Assembly: GCA_009869945.1 (NCBI GenBank)
Contig: WIXG01000034.1
Span: 248,001-312,000 of the forward strand
Reading direction: 5' to 3'
Length of the DNA: 64,000 nucleotides
Source of the DNA: Mesaphorura yosii
Lineage: Eukaryota; Arthropoda; Collembola; Poduromorpha; Tullbergiidae
Shown here piece after piece: positions 20,501 through 35,500 of the stretch. How positions within the stretch are numbered: the stretch's first letter is position 1; each line of letters begins with the position of its first letter. The notes under the pieces are model-generated. The model had not been told where the DNA came from, did no database searches, and saw only the letters and a program-made list of their open reading frames with translations. The position numbers were made by a program, and so were the translations under genes.

Positions 20501-23500
20501 TATTTGCGCAGTCACGCTTCAATTATTTATGTACAGCCAATAATTTTCGTGGGATTCAATGCAGAAGGCTCTCGCTTTCATCGAAACTTCCTAAAGATGT
20601 CCGTCCATTCAAGCTTACAGACGGCCTTGTACGATTATTGTTAATCGCAGATTCACACTTGATTTTGAATGCATTGGTCATTCGCAATTTGCCATCCGCG
20701 AATAGCAATGACAAGTTATTGACTGCTTTGCCTAAACTGACCAACCATCCTCGCATGCACATACGAGTATTGGCAATTGACAGTCATTTCTCGTCATTAT
20801 AACCTGTATTTGGACTTTCGGCTAATTGGGACAGATGAATGGATTCAAATAGCAAAGCGTATATAGCCCACTGTCATTGTCACACTAGACGCCACGCTAC
20901 AGATACGCTACGCCAACTGCGAATAGAGTTGTTAAATGAAAATGAGTCGTGTAAGGTTGTTAATTATTGTCAAGAAAATTGCGGGATTACCTTAATTGGA
21001 CAGTCATTGTGCTTGCTACTGCCGCACGCGACAATGACCACGGTCGTGCGAAATGCCGCGTATATTCGTACCAGGAACTTAAGGCGTGATTTTAATTAAC
21101 TTCCTTAACTATATCATATCCGTACGGCAATCTCAATTCGATGCGGCTTTGAATTGAGCTATATTGAGCTCGAATTTCTTGAATTCTCGGCGATATTACT
21201 TTCGAGGTCTGGTAAATTATTCTCTGCTGGTCATTAAATTTGAAGAACAAGAAGCAATAAATTCCGCGACATAATTCTTATTGGCCAAAAATTTGCAAAA
21301 ACACAAAAAAACTGCAAAGCCATGAACTCTTCAGCTCCAATTCGCGATGGGATGCGCCAAATCCAATCTCTTTTGCAGTGTGCAGAATGCATGCAAATTG
21401 GGAAATTGTTGCAAGGTTGACCCTCAAGTTAACAATCAAGAGTTAACGCCGACGCAGATGCTTCTTCACTTGTAATCGCACTCGTAATCGATTTGTAGAT
21501 GCATCGTGTAATGTAATTCGTGTCATGTTGACTGCATCCAACGATCATCAACATCAAAGCCTGCATTGTTGTAATGACTCGGCGACATGTTGCCATTGCA
21601 CCTTGCTATCATTATCTCACGCCACGCCATGTCGTACAAATACGATTAGCGGCTATCATAATATCAAGTTACGAACAAGCAACGTTTTGGCACTACATGT
21701 TGATTTAGCTTTCAGAATCAGTTACTCTTGAAATACTTGCAAATGAGACCACTTTTCTTGCCAAAAAGCGGAATTCATTCACAACAATGTACATCGTGGT
21801 AAAGATGATTTGACGACGACGAATTCACGTTCACGTTCATCGGATTGCATAAGAGAATTAACTAATTTAACGATGCATCATTGATAATGAGTCGTGATTG
21901 CAGTGATTCTAAGAAGATGTCCAATGTTAGGCCAATGGGCAATAAAAGAGCAATGCTCATTAGCCCACAATAATTGTGCCATTACGATTCTTCAACAAAT
22001 TGGGCCTATGAATCTATTGCTTCCGGTGCTGGAAAATGGCATTATTATAACTTTGCATATCGTCTCACTTGACACCGAATTCTTTGAATTTTGAATGGCG
22101 AAACTGCACTACTTCCTTTTCCATGCATCCCATCAATCATTCTTTCAAACGGCAATTAAACGTTTAATTGCAATTACCTGATCGATTTCTTCGCATGTAC
22201 GCATGCGCAGGCTAGACAGGTCTGATTATGCTGGCACTACATTGTTGACAGTTTGGCAGTATGACATTACATTTATTGAAACAACAAAAAGTAGATAACC
22301 TTCCAATAATCACACAATTTCCAATGCAAGTATTTATTGCCCAATTCTTTTCTTTACAACTGAAACAATGTATTCGTCTGGTTACTGGCTACTACTAACA
22401 GTTGTAAGAAAGCAATCATAGTCAATGCCTAACGCAAACTTGTAGAATTTTTATTTCCTGTGCACGCAAAGAATTGATATTTTATTTGGCCAGAAAACGT
22501 ACGAATCAATCAAGTTCATTTATAGAGCTAGGTCATTTGCTGCTCATTAATTCACAAACCTTAAAAATGGTGTCATAATTGCCACTTGCTGCTGCTGCAA
22601 TGAAAGAACTATGAACGCTATAAATCAGGTTAGAATTCTCATTTGCATAAATGATAGCCTGTTTACTCGCATGGGGCGTAGCTCACTGCAACTAACGTAT
22701 CCAGTTCCTTTTCCTTAATTCGAGCATTGCTTCGAGCAAATCTACTACTGAAGTCTTACTGTACTGCACCGCACATGTTGCAAATAATTAAGACTGGCTT
22801 AATCGCGTTAATCTTGCTTTGATAGAAAGCAAGCTGAACCTGACGCCGAAGCTCTGTTTAAGAGGCACAAGGGCATCGCCACAATCATCTGACTGACGTC
22901 CACCCACAAGCCGAGACAGTCACCGTCACCGACGCAATGATTTACGCTGGCAGTGTCAAATCTCATTCAGTATGCTTCGGGTTTGCATTACAGTGCCAAA
23001 TGCAGTGGCTTAATTCTGCTGTCTGCTGGCGGGTTGCAGTAATGAAAATGAAATGATCCAAAGAGACAGATAGATCACACAATTAATTCTAGATTGGAAG
23101 ATAGACCATTCAAAATGAGTGCAGTGGCATTTGCACATGATCGTAAGTCACCAGCAGACCACGGACAATGATATAATTATTTCTAAAGCAGGTTAAAAGA
23201 GAGGTTAAAACCTTCTTAAACGAATACACGCATGTGCTCGAGGACCTTGATCCAAAATCTGAAGAGTCATTAGTCTGAGAATAAAGCACACCGCAACAAT
23301 ACATCAAATCCCACGCGCTCAAGTTGAAGACGTTAGTCAGCATGTGTGCGGAAAAAAATTCTTTTCATTCATCCCCGCGCGTCGTGATTTGTAACAAATA
23401 TGCAAGCGATTATTTAATCAGATTGCGCCTTGTTGAAAAATGTTGCTGATTTTATTACAATGCAGTGCATTTTATTATGGCAGAAGAATTCAAAGCGAAA

Positions 23501-26500
23501 CGGCGAAGAGGCCGCGTGATAAATTGGTTTCGTTTTTTTTTGCAAAATTCGAAACAGGAATGCAACGCAACAATGCAAGACGATTCTGATTTTGATTTAC
23601 AGGTTTCAATTTCATAGAAACTGAATGGATGAGTGATTTGAGTACATTGCATTGTCGCGTAGAACTTGAAAATCGACATTTTTATGCGAAAAGTAAGAGT
23701 TATCTTCGCGTATCCTTGTGATCATTGTTTTAGGCAACAATGAAGTAGTCGAAGTCGCAATGCAGTTAAGCAGACCCAATTATTACCCAACCTGTTGCGG
23801 ACTATTATTGTAACTGTCATAATATTAGAGCTGTTAGTGCAACTCGTAATGCAACAATGCAACGCGTAGCGTTCATCAAACATCAAACGTTTTTGTTGCA
23901 TTTTGGGGACAATTGTACATATTTAATCACCGTTACTCACATGTCTACCTGCTGTGCATTGTCAGGCGATGACAATTGACAATGCAGAATGCAACTTTTA
24001 ACTGCTTAATTCGTCCTGACACGAAAGGTCACCTACTAATTAAATTCTGGTATTTTGGTGACAAAACAGTAAAATCGCAAGTGGAAGCTGTTTCGTGACG
24101 TGAATCTACTTTTACTGCCCACGCCGCCACAATCTCCGAAATTTCATTTCGAAAGCCTGCCTGAGGTGACTTCGCTTGGGCTTTGAAAAAAGCAAACGTC
24201 ATTAATAACTTCTCATGATTTATTTCTTAGCTGCACTGCGTTAATGAAATCCTTTGAGTACTTTGCTTGAAAGGCTTTGAGCACTTCCTATTTTCTTAAT
24301 TTTAAGACTCTGAATTAATTGCATTCAGGATTTAGCGATTGCATTTAACATTACGCTGCAGAACCAGCTGCAGTTTGTATTTTGAAGTGGTCGACGCTTT
24401 CGTTCTGGTTTCTGACGTGTTGCGGATGCAGCGGGCAATGCAGCATGGCAGCGCCGACTTGGCATGGCATGCGTATGCCAAAAGCTCGAGGTATTATGTT
24501 TCACTTTCTTAATTACGGGCTTGGTCTTGGTCTCGGACTGCACACATTGTTGAGAAGAAATTAGCCTGAAGGTTAACTCTAAAACGTAGAGCGGTGGTAA
24601 ACGAGGGCGAAAATACAGAATTCAAAACGCTGCGAAAGAGAAAATCACAAAATTTATTTTGTGTGAAAGATGCACTCAGCTATGCAATTTGCAATTTTGA
24701 TGCATTTTATATGCACTTTTAATTGTTTGGCTCGAAAATCAGTGCAATCGCTGTTTAACAAGGTGTCAATGTATAGTTTAGCGTCGGTGCACTTGTGCTT
24801 TTGCTCTTTCAATTTCTCTTAAAACCGCATTCGCCGTTTACTTGTTCTGGATTTACTGCTCTTACTTGAGAAGAGTCTTGTTAGGTATTTGGATCTCCAT
24901 TTGATTTCAATTTTTCAATTATCGTTTCATAATTTCTTACCGCTGAACCTGTTCATCTTCACTTCAAACCTTGCCTGCCACAATTAAGAATTAAATACCA
25001 TTGTTCGAAATGGGGCAAGGTTTTAAACCAGGCCTATCTTCTTTTGTGCTTCGGCCATGCACGATATCGAGTATTGTGGGAACTGGCACTGCATTCATAA
25101 TATTTACAATTTACATGAATAGCAGTAATATTTACGCATGCATGTATATCGTGTATGCAGTATTGATAGTGATTTGCTCCTATTTAAATGGAAGGTTAAT
25201 TGCATTCGCAGCGCCCGAGTCTTTTGTCCATGCTTCTTTTATTCATATTCGTGTGGAAAATTAATCGAATTATTTTTTGCTTTCATTCACATTCCTGTAG
25301 GACACGCAAAACGCAAAGTGCAGTGCAGTTCAATTAAAGAATTCACATGCTTTTGTTACTGCGTTTACTGCACTGACTGAGGATTTTCCCATTCATTCCA
25401 CCATGGCTCCTTGTGTCTTTTTGTGTGGATTTTGAATTAGATTATAATTGAACGAGAGCATTGAATTCGAATTCGAGATTCAATGTCATTTTGTTCATGT
25501 AAGGGCACCGGTATGGCAGGCAGCATGATGCAGATGCAGAAAGACGTGTGCAATTTTAATTCAAGCGCAATGAGTTTCAATAATTCAAAAGGACGCGGAC
25601 GGACAATAATCGAATATGAAATTATTGAAGAAATGGCATATCAAAAATTGGACCTCCTTCTCTGATCGAATTGAGTGTGAATGAACTTGCAATTTTTTCT
25701 GGCTAAATTATTAATCCAATTATTATTTATTGCAAATACGCAGCGGATTGACTTTTAATGCATTCAATGAATATTGATTATTATAATTACTTTGGACTCG
25801 AGCATAGTCTCACGTGATCACGTTCGTTGCATTTGCATTGCCGCTGTGCTTGGCTGCATTTGCATGGCCATTTTCAGTCACCACACCCTTCTGTCTTGTC
25901 TTCTACTGCTGTTATATAATCTCCATGGTCTTGTTCTGAACTGCTTTTCTAATGTTTTATGAATTGGTTTCAAAACAGATCAAAATTATCCTCTTACAAA
26001 TTATCGATTGGGGATTGCAAAATTCCTACAGCTTCAGTGTCAAAATCCTCGCGTTCCGAAATTCAAGCATCGACAAGGCGGCGACGACGCCACGGCGTTG
26101 ATTGTGAGTCAGATTACATACGGTTTTGGGTTTCTTCCATATTTGGAATAAAAAGGTGTTATGAAAGATGCCAGATGCTAATTACGCGGACCAAGACTTA
26201 ATTTCAGCTCAATAAATTCTCTTCAACCCTCACTTTGCTCATTTATGCATGCATGCGCTGAACGGAAATTAACATTAGCGAGCCCAGTTGGACTCCAATA
26301 CTCATAGACAATTCCCACGCACGCACTTCCCAACAAAGGCAAGACAATGACACGCTCAGTTCGAGATCAAGAGTATCAATACCACTTTTCTACTCATGGC
26401 TTCAGAGCTTCAGCTCGAATCAAAGCCGCTTTCGAATTGTACAATCGCAGCAATAATAATTGATATCAGGATTTTAATTTCATCTATCAGATCGCCAGAG

Positions 26501-29500
26501 TTAAACCATTTCAACTGCTCCTACCTACTGCCTACTGTTGCTGACAAGCACAGATTTGGCTGCTGATTTCTGAGCATGTATACGAAGAATGACAATGAGC
26601 CAGGGAAGCTGGCCAAAAGATGTGTAATTTATAGCTAATAAATGAATCAATGTTTCCATTCACTTTTCAAGCCGCTTACCACAATGATAATCTTCTCTTC
26701 ATCATCGCATTATAATGTCAACAACATTCACATGATTTCATTACTCATTCATTCACTTTCAAATCTTGTGTGCTGCTCCTGCTTGGGAAAGAACAGAATT
26801 TATTGACTTGAACTCGAATGCGTTCGAACGAGTTCACGTTCAGCCGGCTTTATTCTTGTCTCCACTTAGAACAAAGCTCGTTGACCAGCTTCTTGATTTA
26901 TTTTATTGTCTGCCTGAATCAATCGGAATGTTGAATGAAACATGCAAACAGCTGTGGACCTTTTTAGCTAGAAAATATTTAATTGCAATCTTCGATGTTG
27001 AATTTGTCAACAATCTTGCGTCTGTCTCCTCTTCTATGCCATGCCAAGTTGACCGGCCACATCATAATTAAGAGTCAAGTAAGCCACCCTTCGTCGTTTT
27101 GCCTTTGCCCTTCACATCAATAAATCAACTTAAACGAGCTTAATTGCAGAGGTTAAGCTCAAAGGTGAACATGAGCAGCCATACACGTGGAAGCAGTAAC
27201 GTCTTCAGTCTTCATGGTTTAAATTTAACTGCTTATGATTGGAATCTGGCACTTGACGGTGGTGGGTGTTGATAGTTTTAGAATCTACATGATTCAGATT
27301 AGATAATTTGTACCAGCATTTTGAATTGCAGTAGCAATTGTATCCAATAAACAGATTATGCGTTGCCACAAAGCTGCCTTTCGAAGCTGAGATGATTAAT
27401 GGTCCGAGCTCGCCATTATATAACAAAAGCACTAAAACACGAAACCAATTGAAAATTAATGTAAAGCAGTTAAGAAATTTATTGATCTGAATAATCAGCC
27501 TGCTTTGCTCTGCATTTTTAATGGGAGGAAACGCATTCTTTCGTAAATTATTGGTCTCACCGTCTCGTCTCGAACGATATAATTCAAATTCTGCTTGGGG
27601 CCAGTAGCCACTTCGATTACAACCAAAGCTGCAAAGCCAGCTACTAGCCGGCAGTGGCACGCAAGAAACAAAACGTTCAAATGAGACGAGATGCAGAAAC
27701 CAAGAAACAATGGAAACAAATTAAAGCTTCATTTCTCGTTTCGTAAGTAAAGTTAAATTGTAATGGAATATCCAATCAATGCATTCTTTTCTTTTCATTA
27801 TTTTTGCTTTTGTTTCGGTTGAACTTTCTCGCGTGGCGGAAAATGAGACTAATTTGAGGAGACTAGTTTAGATCGATACTTTAAAGTTCATGCTTTCATC
27901 GTTAAAGAGTTCCCAATTCCGTACATGATTTCAACAGATTGCGCAAACAACTGCTCGCAAAATGCACGCCGTGCCCGCATTCCTTAGTGGCCGATGACGA
28001 CTAGGAAGGCTCTCATTGACCAATTGTCCGATAATTATAGGGTTGGGGCTAAGGCTAACGAGCACAGGGATAGCCACGAATGCGAAATGCAATACGAAAT
28101 GTGTACAACTTCAGTTACTGCTGCCGCTGCTGTACGTGACGTGACTCATTTTGTATAAAAATTGCTTTGTGCAGTTGCACACAATACACGCAGCCATTTC
28201 CCATTTCTTCGTGGTGGTGGCAAATATCCGGTAGCCATTCGCCATCGCAATGCTTTAGTTGGAAAAACAATTCAAAATCAGTTCACCTGCGCAGATCTTC
28301 GAACGCTGAGGAACTTTTTAGCATCTACTTTCTTATCATGGCATAACTGACGATTACATAATTCTATCTTAATGAAATGTTTATCATGATTCATTTTTAC
28401 TTAATTACAGTTCAAAGCGGCACTTTTGACACTAGGAAAACGCTGTTCGTGACACACTGCCATGCTATTAACCTGGCTAAGTACCTCCGCCACAGATTTG
28501 CATCTTATCCGCACGAATCTTGGTTGTGCCGTGCCATGGTCGTAACTGAGTACGCAATGAGTATGGCAAAGCACGAACCACGAAGCAGCAGCGCATGATC
28601 ATAAGGGAATTATTAACTTTTGATTAGTTAATTTAATTTAATAAGTCGTTTCGTATTTCAAAATTCAATTAATAAAGAAATAAAAGCGAGGGCCCCACAT
28701 GCAACGGCAACGCCAGTGACGAACGTTCGAATCGAATGCGAGAAACCTGCAGCAATTGCAATTGCAAACGCTTCGAGGAGTAAAATCAAAATCGCGATCG
28801 TGGCTTGCCACTTGATGTTCCCTTTCCGATTGGTGATTGCACCTCTTTTAATTAGCACGTATTCCGTTTAGCAAAGCAAATTCGTAACATAAGCACTGAG
28901 CAACGGCATCAACGACTCGTACTCATTGGCCTGAGTCGTGGTCGTGACAAATCTTTTGCGCTTAACAAGACCGATGATCATGATGGTGATAATAACATGT
29001 TGCCGTTGCGGATTGCCGAATCGAATGCATAAGCCCATGCTGTTGCTGCTATCTGTCATTGTCAAGAGAGCCACCAAATGTGAAATGGACTACAAAAATT
29101 CCGTCGTGGTCGGTCGTGCCCATTGCATTATTCCCATTACTGTTCGCCACACACAATGAAATAAGTGCAAAAACTCCACAGTGCACACTTTGCATTGGGC
29201 TCATCCTTTAACAAGAAATTCTAATTTTCATAAAATTGTAATTAAAAATTATTATTCTGGACGCTGCAGACTAAATACATGTTGTTTAGGCCAATAAATT
29301 ACAAAAGATTATATAACAGAGTACGCACGAAGGAGAAAAGCAGCATCAAGTGAGCTAATAAATCTCTTCTTGTATTCAACTCTCGGGCGCGTACTGTTTG
29401 CTTAAGTAATTTGAAATGCGTGTAAGAACAATAAAAATGACCTGAATTTGACAATCTCAACAAAGTTGGAATTTCCTCCATAAATAAATCATAGTAACCT

Positions 29501-32500
29501 CATAAAAATGAAGATTGCTTAAATGTCTGTATAATTGCAATTAATTTGGTGCTAATGATGCCAGAAGGTCTAGCTTAACTGTCCTGTCATGCATTTGCAT
29601 TGCATCACGCGTCACGCCAGTTTGATTTTGTTCGCTGTTACCTGCATTACCAGCTCAAATGCAATTGCAATACTAAATAAATAAATGGGTAAAGTCGTAA
29701 AAATAGTCAAGCAAGCAATTGACATGTGCAATTTGCACTTCATAATTTGTTCATGCATGAAATCAAAATGCAATGAAATGTCAATCAGACAGACACAACA
29801 AGTATCAAAATCAAAGATAGTCGCATGCGCCCTTTCTCTTCTGCCGTATGATTTTGAAATTCTTCCATTTAAATCGGCATTACGAAACACAAGAAATAAG
29901 GAAAGCGTACGATCTGCAATCCACATGAGTTCAGCATCTGAGGGACACTGACAGTAGACAATACGCTCCTGCAACGCAGAATAAATTAATCCATATGCAA
30001 TTTTTGAGCTGAGGGGCAAAAGGCAAATCTAAGAATTTATGAGGCTGTCGATTGTTATCAAATCTCCAATTGTATCATTTTTTATCATCAATTTCTTACT
30101 TCTCACACCGAATTCGATCACGCACATGAATATTCATGGCGGCATGCGCAATTTGAGCTAATTTGCTAATTTGTCGCGTGTAAATTGTATTTGACCATTT
30201 TTACGCACTCGACACGCACACCTTTGCCGAGTAGCCATTTCCCATTCACCATTTTAAGCACCGACAGACTCGCTTAATTTATTCAGGCCTTAACGCTCTG
30301 TTTGCTTTGCGCATTTTGCATGGGAGTAAACAGAGCATTTTGTAAATTACATTGCAAGCATTGAATTCAGCTGTTTAGCATTTCAAGTGTTAAGTGTATC
30401 ACTTTTGCTTTCAATCAAATAGCTGATATATGCTACATTTCCTCAGTCGTGTATTCGTGACATTTATTGCATCTGACAAGTTAAAATGTTGTCATTGAAA
30501 TTCGTGCCAACTCATCTCAACTGGGCACTCTTCATAGAATGACAGCAGCAACACCAAATCGGCAACACGGCATTGCAAAGTGGTCAATTACTAAATTAAG
30601 CAATTAACCCCGAGACGACTCGAGACGAGACGGACCAGAATTATCAAAATGAATTGCGAAGACCACAACAACGACAACAGAAAACTGATTGCGAGCTAAA
30701 TTGGTTCAAGTGGAGTGCAAATGAGTTTGACTCGGTCGGTGTTGTGTGGGTGCAACAGCAACTCGTCAACGGTGTCAGCTCCTAATGGGAAATAAATGGT
30801 AATTAACATGGATGCTGAGTGCGAAACTGCTGTACGCGTACGCGTCGAAGATGGCGAGTGGTTAAGTAATCGAAATCGCAGAAATAGACGACCACTTCAG
30901 AATACAAATTTTTATGGGATGAGATTAGTTTTTTGCAGGTTGTTGATTAACTCGTCAGTCTCGTCAGTCAGTCACTTGGATCCACTTCCTGCAACAACGG
31001 GCAGACTCAACGCTGATGTTTTGTTTTGCTGCGCCGTGCCGTGCCAGATGCCATAATGTCAAGATATGTTGCACCTGATGACGAAGATGACTTTCGACAA
31101 TTGACGAGTACTCCTGACGTCCTGGCCTGGCCCTGGCCGCAGTTGCAGCAAAAAAGATCCCTGCTGCTTGGCCACTCGGTATCGACGCAAACGTAGAAGA
31201 AGAAAGAGCAAAAGGTCTTCATATTATTGCCATTTGTTGTCATCTCAAATCATCCAAATTGCAAACAAGGAATCACTCTCGCAGAGCGCAGCAACGCAAA
31301 GTCACGTCGCATTTGTAATCACTTCAAGTGAAATGACTGAATGAAATAAAATTTATCTCTTAATAAACTCGCATATTATCGTGTATTTCACGCGGCCACT
31401 CAACCCACAACTACACAACACAGCAATGCCTTTGCGTCTGCGTCTTGCCTTGATCTCTTGATCTATGTGACACGACACTTCACACTAACCTTTTGATGTA
31501 TGCGTTTTATGACATTTCTCAAGAATTCGTGTAATTTTCGGGAACGATAAGCGTGCTGCTCGCTAGTCTCGTCACCACGCGCGTGCTAAATGCAGATTGA
31601 ATATTTCATAATTACAGTGTTAATTGAGACATATCAGATATCAGACGCAGGGGGTCGCCTTTGTCTTTATTTTCCGCATTTTAATTGCTTGAACACATTC
31701 AAGCCCAAAATTAGAATTTTAATCAAAATTCAACCATTTTGAGGTGAAATGTTAAGAATAGGGAAGAATGTGTTCTTGAACCGTTTCAAAATTATACACC
31801 AGTCATGTTAAAGACCTAAAATATTAATGACATGTGCCTGCTGGTGCCTGTCTGAATCTGCACGACTTTAATTATGGGTCAAAGAAGTTGCTATTACTTT
31901 CCGATACAACGAAAGGAACCGAGGCGAGTCGGGCTCAGGCTCAAATTGAATTCTGTTTCCTTCACGAATCATTTGCATTCTGTGAAAAGGAATCATTTTA
32001 ATGTCGGAATCGTCCGTCGCGCTGACAAAGAACGAGGCTTTGTGTGTGCACGCTTTCAAATCTGCCTATATGGGAATGCCAAAACCTCCTCTTGTCAACC
32101 TTCACACATTGCATCATTGCGTCAATGCAGACGGACTCCTTGAAGATTTGAACTTATAAATCACACCTTCGTGGTTCCACATTCCATATCCACATACCAG
32201 TATCTTAATGGCAGGACTGATGGATAGCCGTGATAACATTCGATACGATACGCACCGGTTTTGGGCCATTGTATTGTAATTTGTGCGTATCTCAATTGAT
32301 CTTCGCCAAAATGAAGATTATCACTTCCATTCAACAAAGCAAGCGGCTGCGGTGCGAGCAAACTTGCGCAGCAGACGGCGATCTGCGCCACATACATATG
32401 ATTACGTTAATACGATTTTTAATTGGGTCACTTGTCGCTGATATTTAATGGAAAACGAAAAATTCCATTCCTCTCACTCTCAGCGTCAGCAATGCGAGTT

Positions 32501-35500
32501 TGCACTGTTGTACTCGAATGTACGAGAACTCGTTAATAACGCTCATGGACACCCAGCCGACAGCCTGCTTCAACACCAGGCAAGCCATCACCATTTGCCA
32601 ATGTTAATGAACCATAAACAATCATAAACTCATTTCTTGCTTGCTCTTGTTCTATTGTTTTCATTTTCCATGCAAAATATTCGCACAATGCTCACTCTGA
32701 TTTGATCTTTGGTGCTAATTATTCATTTCTCATGCACACTCTACATGTACTTACGATTATTAATTAGATACGTCCATGCACAGTCAGCAATGGTATAATT
32801 AATTAGTCAAAGAATCAATGCAATATGCAATGCGATGAAGATGAGGATGCTAGGGATTAATGATATGTTCGTAATTTGGCTCGGTCTTGGTCAGCTCATC
32901 TTTACCACAAAAGACTCATTTTGACAGAAAGCCTTGAGAATTCAATGAAAACACCACAAAACACAGCGGTTGTGCTCGTTGCTTGTAATGAGTCTCGTAT
33001 CTTCATTGCTCTCATAAAATGTGTAATTGTAGACCATTTTGTCAACAAATTTGATTGGCGATGCGACGAGACGTGAATTCTCACGTGCTGGTGTGATATT
33101 GGCAAAGGAAAAGCACGGCGAAGGCGATGGCGATTGGCAATGAAACGACAACCCATTGAGTGAACGCTATCTTGTCGCTGCCCTGTCCTGTCTGTCTCGT
33201 TTGGTTTGCCTTTCTTAGAAACAATCTTAATTTCATGCTTCAATAATAAATTACCACCAAGTTTCCAAAAAGGGTTGAAGCTGCGACGTCGCAGTATGGT
33301 AATGGCAATAAATTTCAAATTAATCTAGATTAACACCGCTGCATTGCTACATGTTACGCATACGAGATCAACTTTGCCACAATTAACATCAAATGTAATC
33401 GAAGTCTGTATCTGTAACTCTATACACTTCAGGCTTATGGCTTACGCTTATTTATGCAGGCCATGCCACGTGCGTACGTCAGATTTTGAATGAAAGGAAA
33501 AGCTGTAAACTGCAAAGATTAAAATCTCGTAAAGCCTAACCGTCTGTGGTAAGACTTTTGAGAAGCTTTTAGTGGCCCGAGTTAAAACTTTTATCTTTTG
33601 TTTTTGTTTAGCCAAGCATGTGAGCTTGGTTGTCGTCCGTGCTTGGGGTGTGTTAATTGTAAATGTAAAACAAAGGAACTTTAATCCAACACCAGCATCA
33701 CATGCAACTGCAGCGTGCGAGACGGGGTTGCCACTGGCTGCGTGTCATGCCATGCCGTGTTATGATACGATACACGATTGTGTAACAATGAATAAAGTAG
33801 CCACAGATTAACAACGTAAAAAACAATCAGAATCGGCACAGAACAGCAGCAGCGAGTTGAACAACTGCTTTAATTCCTTCGTTGGGCGACTGGATTACAT
33901 AAGTTTAAGTTGATTGTACTTGAAATCTTGAAAATGGAAAGGGAGGTCCTGCGCCCTGTCCGTTCATAATATTTGACCAAGTAAGCTCGGCACAGTACAG
34001 CACAGTAGTACAGTAGTGTCTACTAAATAGTTCAATGAATTCTGATTAATTACCAGAATAAATGCGAGAGGTATGTAATTATGTGTGTACGTAGTGACCC
34101 AACTACGCACTAAGGTGTTACGACATTGTTGAACGTAGTGTTGAATGCGTAATGGGACCGCTGGTCACTGGTGCTAAATCCAAAGCCAATAAGCTAAAGC
34201 CTGGCCGCCTCAACGGCTCTTGAAGATTCAGCGCTCAAGACGAATGCACGTTAGAATTGAATATGCTGGATTTTAATAGAGCAGGAATTATTCTCAGAGA
34301 GTCTGCTATCGAATACAAATAAAACCAAATCACCAGAATTCTGAAAACTAGTTTAGTTCCTAATAATTGCCGAAAACAAAATAATTGCCCCAACGTTTTT
34401 TACATACTTGAGGACACACATGTGACGAACATACAAATGAGCTTGGATACTGCTGCTTGGAGTTGTACAACACCGACTGCTGAGGAGGAAGAAACAAGTT
34501 CAGCGTAAGCATAAACGTCAGCGCATCTTCATGCGAGTCCATACCCAAAACTGCCTGCTCTATAACAGTTACTTTAAAGCACTATCAATCAAGTTTGTAA
34601 TTGTCATTAACTTCAAAATCATCCTTTTATTAAAAGAATTTATGTTGTCACTTTGTTTCTTGGCTGTTGGTCGGTCGCGTTGTTGCCTCCAAATTTATGA
34701 CACCAGTAGCCAGCAACTGCTGAGCACATTTCCTAGACATGACTGAGCTAAGCTAGTTAGTGAAGTGCGTACACTAAAGACTATAATGACTACAATGCAA
34801 AATGGTTAAGAAATAAATTAATTGCATTACAGTTGCTGCTGCGTATTTATGACATAGTAATTTACGAGGGCATGTAGTCAAGATTTCAAGTGTACATTGT
34901 AAGTAGACACTACGAATGATGGTAGAAGGTAATTAAAAATTTGTCTACTTTCATTATTAATTAGCCAGTGCTTTCCGAACTGCGAATGCGAATTTTCTTT
35001 CACGTGCGTTCTGATGTACACGTGTAACGCTGTACTGCAACGACGTTGGACGTTGCCAAGTAGCATTGATACACTTATCGAAACAAAGGGCTCCTGGAAT
35101 TATTTAGAAATCACGACCATTTAAATCATTAAAATATTTGAATGCTTGAATGCGAATCAAACATTCAAAGTGGTAAGTAAGCAAATACGCTGACACTCTT
35201 CATTGGCTAGACCTTTCACAGTACAGAGAGTCATAGTCACTTTATCATTCTTGTGACTCTTCCAACAGTGCATCAGCGAATGCTGTCAAATGTGAGCTCC
35301 ATCACGAATTACGACTGCTGTTTGTGTATCATGTTGCGTTGGCGTGGGAGAATTTTTCATTGAAAGCAAGATCATTATACCTCATGTGGATCAAACCATA
35401 ATTGTTCGCCGTATCATGTATCATTAGCATTTACAGCTGTAGATCATTAGGGAGACAAATGAGAGGTTGACTGACTTCTGAATGTTCTAACGAACTGAAC

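Noticed and set aside
24382..24564. ORF with Cys-rich and GLGLGLGL sequence
   Set aside because: The pattern comes from a local simple repeat (GGTCTTGGTCTCGG-like), not from a coding signal.
29612..30019. 135-codon minus-strand ORF inside the long intron
   Set aside because: A single ORF of this size is plausible by chance in 31 kb. It has no domain, no splice context and no coding-like composition.
34360..34548. Minus-strand ORF with a plausible acceptor (ATAGAGCAG) and donor (GTATGT) in the long intron, reading SHEDALTFMLTLNLFLPP
   Set aside because: Its frame does not fit between exon 1 and exon 2 of the scabrous-like gene (the AA|G phase would hit a stop), and no family is recognisable. 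Probably chance.
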